This document shows positions 51,611-60,896 of a stretch of 64,000 nucleotides of DNA, piece after piece. The stretch is taken from NCBI GenBank assembly GCA_005503085.1, contig SCOI01000013.1:124001-188000 (forward strand), read 5' to 3'. Both the position numbers and the translations under genes were made by a program. The notes beneath the pieces were generated by a model. That model saw only the letters and a program-made list of their open reading frames with translations. It did no database searches and was not told the DNA's origin. Within the stretch, counting starts at the first letter, position 1. Each line of letters opens with the position of its first letter. The DNA is from Burkholderiales bacterium C2 (GTDB lineage Bacteria > Pseudomonadota > Gammaproteobacteria > Burkholderiales > Burkholderiaceae_C).

Positions 51611-53635
51611 TCAGGGCAGGGACAGGGCCTGGCCCAGCGCCTCGGTGGCCTCCAGATTCAAGCGCAGCGACTGACCGGCCTTGAGCTTGTCGCGGAAGCC
51701 GTAGAAGACCTTGCCGCCGCGTTCGACGAACAGACGCTCGAAGCCCAGGCCGGCGGCCTGCGGCGGCAGCTTGGCCAGGCGCAGCACGCGGGCATCGCCC
51801 AGGGGCTCGATGCTGTAGCTGCCGCTGCCCAGCTTGTCGCAGTTGCGCGCATGGTCGTCGCTGGCGCGCAGCACGCAGCTCCAGTAGGTCGTCGTGTTGC
51901 CGGGGCCGAAGGAGACGCGCAGCCGGCGCAGTCCGCTGCGGTAGTAGCTGCTCGGTGCCGTGAAGGCGGCATCGCTGACATTGCCCAGGCTCAGCGAGGT
52001 GGCGCCCCAGGCCTCGTTGCGGCTGCCGTGCACGGCCGGGTTTGCCGTATAGCTGCAGGGCGTTCCGGGCATCGCGGCAACCAGGCTCTCCAGATCGGTG
52101 GCCAGGCTGCGCAGGCTGTCGGCGGTGGCCGCCGTCCAGCCGTCGCAGCTGGTGCGCTCGCCGTTGCGCAGGGCCTGGACATAGGTGTAGACGCGGTCGA
52201 CGGCGGCCGTGCTGTAGGCATCGGGGTTGCTGAGCTGCCGGCTGTCCTGCGTGATCAGCACCGAGCCGGCCGGGAAGGGCGCCGCCAGCTCGGCGGCGTA
52301 GCGCTGCGGGTCCGGACCCCAGCCTGCGAAGCTGCCCTGGTCATCGGTCGGTGGATGGGCGCGTATCTGTTTGACGATCTCGCCCATCGCGATGCCGGAA
52401 ATGTCGCGCAGCGTGCGCTTGTTGCCGGACTTGAAAGCCTTGCAGTACAGGGACTCGCTGCGTCCCTGGGCGTCCCAGGGCGTCGCCTGATGAAGATGCT
52501 CGGCCGGGCAGTCGAACCACTCGCTGCCGGTCCAGAACACCTGGTTGCGCAGCCAGTTCTTGCGGCCCTCGCCGAGGCGGTTGACGCCGAACTCCTGATG
52601 GTTCTTCAGCACGCCATCGACCGTGGTCCGGGTTTCGCGGTACTCGGTGTAGTGGCGCAGACCCTGGACATCGGGTGTGTTCTGCGCGGCGGTGGATTCA
52701 TAGCTGCGGATGTAGTAGTTGCCGGCATCACTGAAGGTGAACCAGCGCAGCGACAGTCCGGCCTTGGGCGCCGACGCCGCCTCCTCGGGTGCGCCGGGCG
52801 CCTTGCTCTGGGCGATCAGCGTGGCGATATTGCTCTTGCTGAGACCGGCGGCCTGCGCCAGGTCCTTGGCGGCGGCCAGCATGGCGGCCGCGCGGGCCTC
52901 GGCCGTGGCGGCGTCCTGCAGCGCCGGGGCGATGGCCGCCCCCATCAGCTCGGGCAGCAGGGCCACCAGGCGCTTGTTGATCTCGGTCTCGATATCGGCC
53001 TTGCTCAGCGGGCTGCCGGCGCTGTCGGTGGCGCCGGCCGTGTCGCCGAGCTGCTGCTGCTTGGTCAGCACCAGCAGGCGGGCCAGATCGGCCGCCAGCT
53101 TGGCGCCGGCATCGCTGCCCTGGCTGAAGTCGCCCAGCAGCGGGGTGTCGATGCTGAGCTGCTGCTGCAGCGCCTGCTCGGCCGCCGCCGTGCTGCTGCC
53201 GCTGCCGGCGGCCTGGATCTGCACCAGGGTGCTCAGCGGCGAGACCACGCTGCCGGCATCGGCCGGTGCCGTCATCATGAAGGCGGTGGAGACAGGGCCG
53301 TGGTCCTTGTCTATCGCGTCGGTGCCGATCTGGGCCAGCACCACATGGCGGCTCATCTCGGCGCTGGGCACCTTCAGTGTGACACGGCCTTCGGCGTCGC
53401 TGCGGCCCTGCACCTCGTCGCTGTCGCAGCTGCTGTTGCCATTGGCATCCAGGCAGACCAGCGCATGCTGGATCGGCCCGTCCAGCACGCGGATACTCAT
53501 ATCGGTGGTCTGCGCCACGGCGGGTTCGGGATCGGAGTCGCTGCCGCCACCGCAGGCGATCAGCGCGGCGGTAGCGATCAGGCCCGGGCTCAGGCTGCGA
53601 AGGCCGGGTGGCGAGGAGAAGCTGGGCTTGGACAT
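51611..53635 (-). CDS. Large hypothetical lipoprotein
   Basis: A 674-residue lipoprotein with lipobox ALIAC and a GGGSDSDPEP spacer. Residues about 35-80 are a small beta domain (SIRVLDGPIQHALVCLDANGNSSCDSD, in pieces), reminiscent of the N-terminal repeat of bacterial outer lipoproteins that carry putative Ca sites; the middle is alanine-rich helical (about 120-320), and the C-terminal half is beta-rich with paired cysteines. No enzyme family recognised. ATG 53635 follows GGGAGC. It is divergent from the LuxR gene at 53761, which likely controls it. Confidence 0.7.
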   Translation of the reverse strand: MSKPSFSSPPGLRSLSPGLIATAALIACGGGSDSDPEPAVAQTTDMSIRVLDGPIQHALVCLDANGNSSCDSDEVQGRSDAEGRVTLKVPSAEMSRHVVLAQIGTDAIDKDHGPVSTAFMMTAPADAGSVVSPLSTLVQIQAAGSGSSTAAAEQALQQQLSIDTPLLGDFSQGSDAGAKLAADLARLLVLTKQQQLGDTAGATDSAGSPLSKADIETEINKRLVALLPELMGAAIAPALQDAATAEARAAAMLAAAKDLAQAAGLSKSNIATLIAQSKAPGAPEEAASAPKAGLSLRWFTFSDAGNYYIRSYESTAAQNTPDVQGLRHYTEYRETRTTVDGVLKNHQEFGVNRLGEGRKNWLRNQVFWTGSEWFDCPAEHLHQATPWDAQGRSESLYCKAFKSGNKRTLRDISGIAMGEIVKQIRAHPPTDDQGSFAGWGPDPQRYAAELAAPFPAGSVLITQDSRQLSNPDAYSTAAVDRVYTYVQALRNGERTSCDGWTAATADSLRSLATDLESLVAAMPGTPCSYTANPAVHGSRNEAWGATSLSLGNVSDAAFTAPSSYYRSGLRRLRVSFGPGNTTTYWSCVLRASDDHARNCDKLGSGSYSIEPLGDARVLRLAKLPPQAAGLGFERLFVERGGKVFYGFRDKLKAGQSLRLNLEATEALGQALSLP

Positions 53636-53716
53636 GTAGAGCTCCCTTGGCGTGAGTGGACGATGGGGTGTGGGCTTGCGCCACGTCCAGACACTAGACA
53701 GCCGGGCCGGCGTTCT

Positions 53717-53736
53717 CGCCCCCTCGATAGGGGGCG
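53717..53736. promoter_or_regulatory. Perfect 8-base inverted repeat in divergent promoter
   Basis: CGCCCCCT (53717-53724) and AGGGGGCG (53729-53736) form a perfect inverted repeat around CGAT, in the 125-base gap between the divergent lipoprotein and LuxR-type genes. It is too far from a T-run to be a terminator and is well placed as an operator for the LuxR regulator. Confidence 0.5.
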
Positions 53737-53760
53737 ACATCGAGCCGGCCTCATGAAAGC

Positions 53761-54867
53761 ATGGGACGCATGAAACACGCTGCCGACATGGCCAAGCTGC
53801 GCACGCTCGCGGCGATGGGCCTGACCGCGGAGGTCTTCATCCCGGCGCTGCTGGAGCTGCTGCATGGCCTGATCCCGTCCGACCGCAATCTGTTCGACTG
53901 GACCGATGCGCGCGGGCGCCTGCTGCGCTACTACTTCGAGGGCGATGTCGACCACGAGATCAACCGCCACTACTTCGAGGCCTTTCACAACCGACGCGAG
54001 GCCGAGGTGATGATGCCCTTCCATGAGGCGGTGACCAGCGGCGTCGTCGTGCACAGCGCCGAGCGTCTGGACAGGCCCGAGTTCTTCCGCTCGGCGCTCT
54101 ACAACGAGATCTGGCGGCCTCAGCGCCTGCACACCCGGGCCGAGGCGGTGGTGCGCGGCGTCAGGGGCGAGCCGCTGGGCTCACTGGTGCTGTATCGCGG
54201 CCCCGGCGAGCGCAAGTTCAGTCGCGCCGAGGAGGGCTTGCTGGCGCGCATCGTGCCCTATGTCGCGCGCGGCCTGCAGGCCCCGACGGCCGAGCTCGGC
54301 GGCATAGCCTATGTGGCGCGGCGCGACCGGCGGGGCATTCTCTGCCTGGGCGCCGACGGTGAGTTGCTGCATCTCTCGCCCGAGGTCTTGAAGCTGCTGC
54401 TGCTCGCGCATGGCGGGGTCACGCCCGAGAACGCCAGCGTCAGCCCCAGGCGCGAGCACTTCCCGACGCTGACGGCGCTGTGGGAGCAGCACCGGCGCAG
54501 CCCCGGGCTGAGTCGGCCGGGCAGCAGCGTGAGCGTCGAGAACGCCTGGGGGCGTTTTCTGTTCGAGAGCTGCCCGCTGCAGACTCTGGGCCTGGACCGG
54601 GCTCCGCTGCTGCACATCACGGTGCAGCATCATGAGCCGCAGGGGCTGGCACTGCGCCGCGTGCTCGACAATCTGGCGCTGACGCCGACGCAGAAGGACG
54701 TCTGCCTGCTGCTGCGCACCGGCCACTCGCAGCTGGAGATCGCCCGGCTGATGGAGGTGTCGCCGTCCACCGTGGCCGACCATGTCAAGAAGATCTATGC
54801 CCGCCTCGATGTGCATTCGGTGCACGAGCTGGCCGGGCTGATCCAGCGCCTGGTCGGCACGGCGTAG
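53761..54867 (+). CDS. LuxR-type HTH regulator
   Basis: A 368-residue regulator. Residues about 1-290 are an unassigned sensory part with a GAF-like stretch in the first half (DRNLFDWTDARGRLLRYYFEG and VVRGVRGEPLGSLVLYRG). The LuxR/FixJ HTH is at about 305-365 (LTPTQKDVCLLLRTGHSQLEIA, VSPSTVADHVKKIYARL). No autoinducer-binding or receiver domain is recognisable. It faces the lipoprotein gene across the inverted repeat. Start ATG 53761; ATG 53770 is an alternative. Confidence 0.85.
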   Translation: MGRMKHAADMAKLRTLAAMGLTAEVFIPALLELLHGLIPSDRNLFDWTDARGRLLRYYFEGDVDHEINRHYFEAFHNRREAEVMMPFHEAVTSGVVVHSAERLDRPEFFRSALYNEIWRPQRLHTRAEAVVRGVRGEPLGSLVLYRGPGERKFSRAEEGLLARIVPYVARGLQAPTAELGGIAYVARRDRRGILCLGADGELLHLSPEVLKLLLLAHGGVTPENASVSPRREHFPTLTALWEQHRRSPGLSRPGSSVSVENAWGRFLFESCPLQTLGLDRAPLLHITVQHHEPQGLALRRVLDNLALTPTQKDVCLLLRTGHSQLEIARLMEVSPSTVADHVKKIYARLDVHSVHELAGLIQRLVGTA

Positions 54868-54874
54868 CGGCGCG

Positions 54875-56704
54875 CTATTCCTCTTCACCCAGAAAACCGC
54901 CGCTCTGGTGCGCCCACAGCCGCGCATACAGGCCGCCCTGCGCCAGCAGCTCGGCGTGGCTGCCCTGCTCGACGATCTCGCCGCCGTCCATCACGATCAG
55001 CCGGTCCATCGCGGCGATGGTCGAAAGCCGGTGCGCGATCGCGACCACGGTCTTGCCCTGCATCAGCCGGTACAAGCTGGTCTGGATCGCCGCCTCGACC
55101 TCGGAATCGAGCGCGCTGGTGGCCTCGTCGAGCAAGAGGATGGGCGCGTCCTTCAGCATCACGCGGGCGATCGCGATGCGCTGGCGCTGGCCACCGCTGA
55201 GCTTGACGCCGCGCTCGCCGACATGGGCGTCATAGCCTTTGCGGCCCTTCGGGTCGCTGAGGCTCAGGATGAACTCATGGGCTTCGGCGCGCTCGGCGGC
55301 GGCAATCATCTGCGCATCGCTGGCCTCGGGCCTGCCGTAGAGCAGGTTGTCGCGCACCGAGCGGTGCAGGAGGCTGGTGTCTTGCGTGACCATGCCGACC
55401 TGGGCGCGCAGGCTGTCCTGCGTGACGCCGGCAATGTCCTGACCGTCGATCAGGATGCGGCCCTGCTCGATGTCATAGAGCCGCAGCAAGGTGTTGACCA
55501 GGGTCGACTTGCCGGCGCCCGAGCGGCCCACCAGGCCGATCTTCTCGCCCGGCTTGATCGTCAGGTCCAGGTTCTTCAGCACCGGCTTCGTACCGCCGTA
55601 GGCAAAGCCGACCCGCTCGAAGCGGATCTCGCCACGGCTGACCTGCAGCGGTTTCGCATCGGCCCGGTCGCGCACGCTGACGCTCTTGGACAGGGTGCTG
55701 ATGCCGTCCTGCACGGTGCCGATGTTCTCGAACAGCTCGGCCATCTCCCACATGATCCAGTGCGAGATGCCGTTCAGGCGCAGCGCCATCGCGGTGGCCG
55801 CCGCCACCGCGCCGACCCCGACCTGGCCCTGCATCCACAGCCACAAGGTGACGCCGGCGGTGCTGGCGATCAGCAGCATGCTCAGTACGTGGTTGATCAC
55901 CTCGAAGCCGCTGATCAGGCGCATCTGGCGGTAGGCGGTGGCCAGGAACTCCTGCATCGCGCCGCGCGCGAACTGGGCCTCGTGCTGCGAGTGCGAGAAC
56001 AGCTTGACGGTGCCGATATTCGTGTAGGCATCGGTGATGCGGCCGCTCATCAGGCTGCGCGCATCGGCCTGCTCGCTGGCGGCCTTGCCCAGGCGCGGCA
56101 CGTAGTACCACAGCGCGATCAGGTACAGCAGCAGCCAAGCCAGGAAGGGCAGCAGCAGCACGGCGTCGAAGCCGCCGACCACGGCCATCATCGTGACGAA
56201 GTAGATCGTGATGAAGACCAGGATGTCGGTGACGATCAGCCAGCAGTCGCGCACCGCCAGCGCGGTCTGCATCAGCTTGGCCGAGACCCGGCCGGCGAAC
56301 TCGTCCTGGTAGAAGGACAGGCTCTGGCCCAGCAGATGGCGGTGGAAGTTCCAGCGCAGCCGCATCGGGAAGTTGCTCGACAGGCCCTGGTACTTGCTGA
56401 TGGCCTGCAGCGCGATCAGCAGCGGGCTGCCCAGCAGGATGGCGGCCAGCAGCAGCAGATTGGCCTTCTCCTGCTCCCACAGCTTCTCGGGCGGCACGGC
56501 GGCCAGCCAGTCGACCACCGAGCCCAGCATCGCGAACAGCAGCGCCTCGAAGGCGCCGAAGGCGGCGGTCAGCGCCGTCATGCCGATGATCAGCGGCCGC
56601 ATGCCCTGGGTGGCGGCCCAGACAAAGGGGAAGAAGCCGGCAGGCGGCTGCGGCGGTGGCGTCTGCGGATAGGGGTCGACGCGTTTTTCAAACCAGCTGA
56701 ACAA
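54875..56704 (-). CDS. ABC transporter, exporter-type half-transporter
   Basis: A 609-residue fused membrane-ATPase exporter, MsbA/multidrug type. Six helices lie in residues 35-320; the ATPase has Walker A GLVGRSGAGKST near residue 396, signature LSGGQRQRIAIA near 504, and Walker B ILLLDEATSALD. It should work as a homodimer that exports lipids or drugs. Start is TTG 56704: MFSWFEKRVDPYPQ matches the opening of relatives, and no ATG lies near. Convergent with the LuxR gene, seven bases past its stop. Confidence 0.92.
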   Translation of the reverse strand: MFSWFEKRVDPYPQTPPPQPPAGFFPFVWAATQGMRPLIIGMTALTAAFGAFEALLFAMLGSVVDWLAAVPPEKLWEQEKANLLLLAAILLGSPLLIALQAISKYQGLSSNFPMRLRWNFHRHLLGQSLSFYQDEFAGRVSAKLMQTALAVRDCWLIVTDILVFITIYFVTMMAVVGGFDAVLLLPFLAWLLLYLIALWYYVPRLGKAASEQADARSLMSGRITDAYTNIGTVKLFSHSQHEAQFARGAMQEFLATAYRQMRLISGFEVINHVLSMLLIASTAGVTLWLWMQGQVGVGAVAAATAMALRLNGISHWIMWEMAELFENIGTVQDGISTLSKSVSVRDRADAKPLQVSRGEIRFERVGFAYGGTKPVLKNLDLTIKPGEKIGLVGRSGAGKSTLVNTLLRLYDIEQGRILIDGQDIAGVTQDSLRAQVGMVTQDTSLLHRSVRDNLLYGRPEASDAQMIAAAERAEAHEFILSLSDPKGRKGYDAHVGERGVKLSGGQRQRIAIARVMLKDAPILLLDEATSALDSEVEAAIQTSLYRLMQGKTVVAIAHRLSTIAAMDRLIVMDGGEIVEQGSHAELLAQGGLYARLWAHQSGGFLGEEE

Positions 56705-56787
56705 GGGAGTACCTGCAGGGAGAGGAGTCAGCCGGCAAGCGTAGCGCAGCCCTGCTGCCAGGCGATGTCAGCAAGCGGCGAATGGCG

Positions 56788-56813
56788 GAAAGGGCCGCAT
56801 GGGCGGCCCTTTC
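56788..56813 (-). terminator. Hairpin terminator after PEP-CTERM gene
   Basis: An 11-base perfect stem (56788-56798 with 56803-56813, GAAAGGGCCGC/GCGGCCCTTTC) around a four-base loop lies 33 bases past the stop of the PEP-CTERM gene at 56846. The T-run is only three bases, so it may be a pause or attenuator instead of a full terminator. Confidence 0.5.
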
Positions 56814-56845
56814 GGTGTGGGATCGGGCGTCGCGCCCCGGCTGCC

Positions 56846-57505
56846 TCAGCCCCGGCGGCGGCGCACCAGCGTGCCGACGGCCAGCAGGCCGCCCAGCATC
56901 AGCGCATAGCTGGCCGGCTCGGGCACGGCCGACTGGATGACGATGTTGTCGATGCCCACGTTGTAGGCGGTGTTGCGCCACTCGATGCGCAGACCGCTGG
57001 CCGAGCTCAGGTCGACATTGAAGGTCGTGGCGCTGGGCTCGGCGCCGACATTGCCGGCGTAGCTGAACAGCAGCTCGTTGCTACCGAGATCGTAGATCGC
57101 GACATTGCTGCTGCGCGTGGCGTGCGAGAACGCGCCGAGGTCGAAGCTGCTCAGTCGGATGCCGTTGCCGCCCTGTGCTGCCAGATCGATGCGGGCATAG
57201 GAGCCGGGGCCGTCGCCACCATCGGCCCACAACACGCCGTAGAGATTGTTGTAGTCAGAGGCCCACCAGCGCAGCGAGGAAGCGCCGGCCTGCAAGGGCT
57301 GGCTGTAGCTGACGTCGACCAGGCCGGCCACATCACCATAGCTCTGGTTGATCCAGCCGCTGTTGCCGCAGGCGATCAGCGTGCCGGTGCCGGCTGCGTT
57401 GCCGGCGCAAATCTGCGGCGCGCCCCCCGTGCTGCCGAAGTCTAGGGTGTAGGCCTGGGCCGCAGTGCCCAGGATCAGGGTGCTGGCCAGCATCAATCGC
57501 TTCAT
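56846..57505 (-). CDS. PEP-CTERM protein
   Basis: A 219-residue secreted protein: signal peptide to about residue 18, a beta-rich body of unknown function ([20 protein letters not shown] early, later [18 protein letters not shown]), and a C-terminal sorting signal [10 protein letters not shown], a hydrophobic helix, then VRRRRG. Exosortase should process it. ATG 57505 follows AGGAGG. No relation to the other PEP-CTERM body at 25153 is evident. Confidence 0.88.
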   Translation of the reverse strand: MKRLMLASTLILGTAAQAYTLDFGSTGGAPQICAGNAAGTGTLIACGNSGWINQSYGDVAGLVDVSYSQPLQAGASSLRWWASDYNNLYGVLWADGGDGPGSYARIDLAAQGGNGIRLSSFDLGAFSHATRSSNVAIYDLGSNELLFSYAGNVGAEPSATTFNVDLSSASGLRIEWRNTAYNVGIDNIVIQSAVPEPASYALMLGGLLAVGTLVRRRRG

Positions 57506-57605
57506 CGGAAGACTCCTCCTGTTTTTGCAGGCGCGATGCTGGCCGGGATCGCCGGCGCAGGCAAGACCTGGCCCCTTGTTTCGGGGGGCTCCGGCCGGTA
57601 CTTGG

Positions 57606-59270
57606 TCAGCGCGGCAGCGGCAGCGGCAGCGGCTTGCCCTGCGACTGCGCCGGTGCGGGCACCTGCAGGATGGCGGCCAGCGTTGGCGCGATATCGGCCA
57701 CCTCGACGCGCTGCTTCACCTCGCCGCGGCCCACCCAGGCCGGGCCCCAGGCGAGGATGGGTACCTGGGTGTCGTACTCATAAGGCGTACCGTGCGAGCT
57801 GCCGCCACCGCGCGAGCTGTAGAGCCAGTTGGGCTTGACGACGATCTGCAGCGGCGCGGCGATGTCCGGGTGCCAGGACTTGCGCATTGCGGCCAGATAG
57901 GGGGTCTTCGTGTCGTTGCCCTGCATCTGGTCGAGCGTGAAGACATCGGCCACGCCGTCCACCTGCAGCAGCAGCTTCTTGGCTGCGGCGTACACATCGG
58001 CCGACTTCAGGCCGCGTGCCTTGATTGCCTTCTCGTCGAACAAGAGGCCGGCGGCCGAGTAGCCGCGCGCCAGCTTGGGCTCGCCGAACTGCTTGGCCAG
58101 CTCGGCGTTGAGCCAGCCCAGGGTCAGCGCCGGGTTGATGCGCTCGGCATCCTTGCCCTGGCTCTTGGCCCACTCGGGCGTGTCGGCAAAGCCATGGTCG
58201 GCGGTCAGCATCGCGACATAGTTGCCGGCACCGACCTTGGCGTCCAGATACTGGAAGAAGGCTTGCAGATAGCGGTCCAGATGCAGCAGATGGTCGTGCG
58301 AGAGGCGCGACTCGGGGCCGAAGGCATGGTTGATGTAGTCGTGGCTGGACAGGCTGACCGAGAGGATGTCGGTCTTGTCGTCGGCGCCCAGCTGTTCGCC
58401 CTCGATCGCGGCACGGGCGAAGGCCAGCGTGATCTCGTCGCCGAAGGGCGAGGGGATGATGTTGGCGTAGAACAGCGGACCGGGTTTCTCGTGCTTGTCG
58501 CCGATGACGGCAGGCAGCTGGTTGCCATTGCCGCCCGTGCTCTGCCAGGGCTGGCCGTCGGGCACCGAGCGGGCATAGGCCGACTCGGGCAGCAAGGGTG
58601 CCCAGCTCTTCTTGAAGAAGGCGTCGGCCGGTTTGGCGGCGTTGAAGCCGTTGACCCAGGCCGGATGGGCGGCCATGTAATAGGTGCTGGAGGCGAACTG
58701 GCCGCTCTCGCTCATATACATATAGGCCTGGCCCTTGTGGCCGGCCGGCAGGATGGCGCCGCGGTCCTTGCCCGAGATGCCGATCACCTTGGACTCGGGC
58801 TGCAGGCCGCGCAGCACATCGCCGACCGTCTCGACCTTGTAATTCTTCGGGCTGGTGCCGGCCAGCGGCGCGGTTTTGTGGCCGATGTACTGGTGGGCGC
58901 TGTCGCCGGTGCAGTAAACCGTCTCGCCGGTCTCGCGGTCGCGCCATTCATTGCCGATGATGCCGCTCTTCTGCGGATAGGCACCCGACAGCATCACCGC
59001 ATGGCCGGCCGCCGTGACCGTGTGGCCATGGCCGTAATGGGCGTTGGCGAACCAGGCGCCGCGATCCAGGAAACGCTTGAAGCCATCGGGCTGCAACTGG
59101 TCGCGGTAGCTCAGCACCTGGCGCTGCGGCAGACCGTCGACCACCAGGAAGACGATCAGCTTGGGTTTGCTGGCGGCGGGCGCCACGCTCGCTGGGCCGC
59201 TGGCGCAGCCGACCAGCAGAGCGGCGGCGCTCAGCAGCAAGGCGCGGCGGGTGTAGGGGGCTGTGCTCAT
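57606..59270 (-). CDS. PafA-like alkaline phosphatase lipoprotein
   Basis: A 554-residue type I phosphodiesterase/nucleotide pyrophosphatase-superfamily enzyme. Lipobox LLVGC; metal Asp45 in FLVVDGLPQ; the [16 protein letters not shown] box (81-96) holds the threonine nucleophile and metal His; late [15 protein letters not shown] carries the second metal Asp/His set. The pattern matches the phosphate-irrepressible PafA group. It should release phosphate from phosphomonoesters at the periplasmic membrane. ATG 59270. It is the third alkaline phosphatase family in this window. Confidence 0.9.
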   Translation of the reverse strand: MSTAPYTRRALLLSAAALLVGCASGPASVAPAASKPKLIVFLVVDGLPQRQVLSYRDQLQPDGFKRFLDRGAWFANAHYGHGHTVTAAGHAVMLSGAYPQKSGIIGNEWRDRETGETVYCTGDSAHQYIGHKTAPLAGTSPKNYKVETVGDVLRGLQPESKVIGISGKDRGAILPAGHKGQAYMYMSESGQFASSTYYMAAHPAWVNGFNAAKPADAFFKKSWAPLLPESAYARSVPDGQPWQSTGGNGNQLPAVIGDKHEKPGPLFYANIIPSPFGDEITLAFARAAIEGEQLGADDKTDILSVSLSSHDYINHAFGPESRLSHDHLLHLDRYLQAFFQYLDAKVGAGNYVAMLTADHGFADTPEWAKSQGKDAERINPALTLGWLNAELAKQFGEPKLARGYSAAGLLFDEKAIKARGLKSADVYAAAKKLLLQVDGVADVFTLDQMQGNDTKTPYLAAMRKSWHPDIAAPLQIVVKPNWLYSSRGGGSSHGTPYEYDTQVPILAWGPAWVGRGEVKQRVEVADIAPTLAAILQVPAPAQSQGKPLPLPLPR

Positions 59271-59633
59271 GGACGGGCTCTTCGGGTAGGTCTGGACGAG
59301 GGGCGAGCTTAAGCTGCGCGACTCGCCGGGCTCGCCCGAGCGCCTCGGTGATTACCCGGGCTGTGCGAATAAGAAGGCCGGGCCCGCATCGCTGCGAACC
59401 CGGCCCTTTTTCTATCTGGCAACGCCGTGTTGCCGCAGCTGGGGTCTTGATGGGTGGCTGGCTCGCTGGGCCGGCTCGCGGCGGCGCTGGCTGGCTCAAC
59501 CCCTGGCCGCTCGGTCTTCCCCTCCTAGGGATGGGCGCTATTCTGGGGACAGCTTGTGACGCTTCTCTCCACATTTGCCCTTGTTTGGGCGCAATTCGCA
59601 CAACTGGAGAGGGGGTGGTCTGCTCCCTCCGAA
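59271..59633. other. Intergenic stretch with terminator
   Basis: These 363 bases lie between two minus-strand genes, so they hold the promoter of the phosphatase gene and the end of the glc transcript. A strong terminator hairpin is at 59374-59411. The rest (59412-59633) shows no gene or recognised site. Confidence 0.6.
59374..59411. terminator. Terminator hairpin
   Basis: AAGGCCGGG (59374-59382) pairs with the CCCGGCC at 59399-59405; T's follow at 59407-59411 on the plus strand. On the minus strand the stem is followed by TTCTTATT, enough to end the glc operon. It can act in both directions. Confidence 0.7.
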
Positions 59634-60878
59634 TCAGCCCAAAGCCTCGTCCAGCACCTCCACCCAGTGCCGCACCGGGGTGGAGCACCCCCCCTGCAGT
59701 TGCTGGATGCAGCCGATATTGGCCGAGACGATGGTGTCGGCCTGCAGCGGGGCCAGGGCCTTGAGCTTGCGGTCGCGCAGCTGCTTGGACAGCTCGGGCT
59801 GCAAGACCGAATAGGTACCGGCCGAGCCGCAGCACAGATGGCTGTCGCTGGGTGCCAGATCGATCGTGAAACCCAGTTCGCGCAGCGCGCCCTCCAGGCC
59901 ACCGCGCAGCTGCTGGCCGTGCTGCAAGGTGCAGGGCGGGTGGTAGGCGAGCTTCGGGTGGGCCTTGGTCTTCAGCCGCGCCTTCAGCGGCGCCACCAGC
60001 TCGGGCAGCAGCTCGCTGAGGTCCCGGGTCAGCGCGCTGATGCGCTGCGCCTTGTCGCGGTAGTCGGGGTCATGGGCCAGCGCATGACCATATTCCTTGA
60101 CCGTGACGCCGCAGCCGGAGGCATTCATCACCAGGGCTTCGACCTTGCCGGCCCCGGTCAGCCCCTCGACCAGCGGCCACCAGGCGTCGATATTGCGGCG
60201 CATATCGGCCAGGCCGCCGGCCTGATCGCTCAGATGGCTGCGGATCGCGCCGCAGCAGCCGGCACCGTCGGCCACCAGGGTCTGGATACCGGCGGCGTCC
60301 AGCACCCGGGCGGTCGCGCTATTGATATTGGGCATCATCGCCGGCTGCACGCAGCCCAGCAGCATCAGCACCTTGCGCTTGTGGCTGCGGGTCGGCCAGT
60401 CGTGGGCCCGCGCCGGGGCCTTGGTCGGCAGCTTGTCCTTCAGTGCGGCCGGCACCAGCGGCCGCAGGGCCTGGCCCAGCTTCATCGCCGGCTTGAACAG
60501 CGGCGAGGTCAGGCCCTCCTTCAGCAGCCAGCGCAGGGCACGCTGCTGGCGTGGACGCTCGACCTTGGCCTCGACGATGTTGCGGCCGATTTCCAGCAGA
60601 TTGCCGTACTGCACGCCGGACGGGCAGGTGCTCTCGCAGTTGCGGCAGGTCAGGCAGCGGTCCAGATGCAGCTGGGTGCTGGCGGTGGGCGTCGCGCCCT
60701 CCAGCACCTGCTTGATCAGATAGATGCGGCCGCGCGGACCATCGAGCTCGTCGCCCAGCAGCTGGTAGGTAGGGCAGGTCGCGGTGCAGAAGCCGCAGTG
60801 CACACAGCGCCGCAAGATCTCCTCGGCCTCGCGACCTTCGGGCGTGGACTGGAACTCGGGGGCGAGATTGGTCTGCAT
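59634..60878 (-). CDS. glcF: Glycolate oxidase iron-sulfur subunit GlcF
   Basis: The 414-residue ferredoxin-like subunit of glycolate oxidase, which passes electrons from the FAD subunits to the respiratory chain. Two [4Fe-4S] motifs are visible: Cys25, 28, 31, 35 and Cys75, 78, 81, 85. The C-terminal half has the CCG-domain cysteines (LLGCVQPAMMP, CCGAIRSH, CCGSAGTYS). ATG 60878. It is the last gene of the run and is separated from glcE by lrgAB, unlike E. coli glcDEF. Confidence 0.95.
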   Translation of the reverse strand: MQTNLAPEFQSTPEGREAEEILRRCVHCGFCTATCPTYQLLGDELDGPRGRIYLIKQVLEGATPTASTQLHLDRCLTCRNCESTCPSGVQYGNLLEIGRNIVEAKVERPRQQRALRWLLKEGLTSPLFKPAMKLGQALRPLVPAALKDKLPTKAPARAHDWPTRSHKRKVLMLLGCVQPAMMPNINSATARVLDAAGIQTLVADGAGCCGAIRSHLSDQAGGLADMRRNIDAWWPLVEGLTGAGKVEALVMNASGCGVTVKEYGHALAHDPDYRDKAQRISALTRDLSELLPELVAPLKARLKTKAHPKLAYHPPCTLQHGQQLRGGLEGALRELGFTIDLAPSDSHLCCGSAGTYSVLQPELSKQLRDRKLKALAPLQADTIVSANIGCIQQLQGGCSTPVRHWVEVLDEALG

Positions 60879-60896
60879 AAATGCTCGGAAAAGGTG

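Noticed and set aside
54908-57445. Long open frame antisense to the ABC transporter
   Set aside because: Same GC effect; the real ABC protein on the minus strand has all ATPase motifs.
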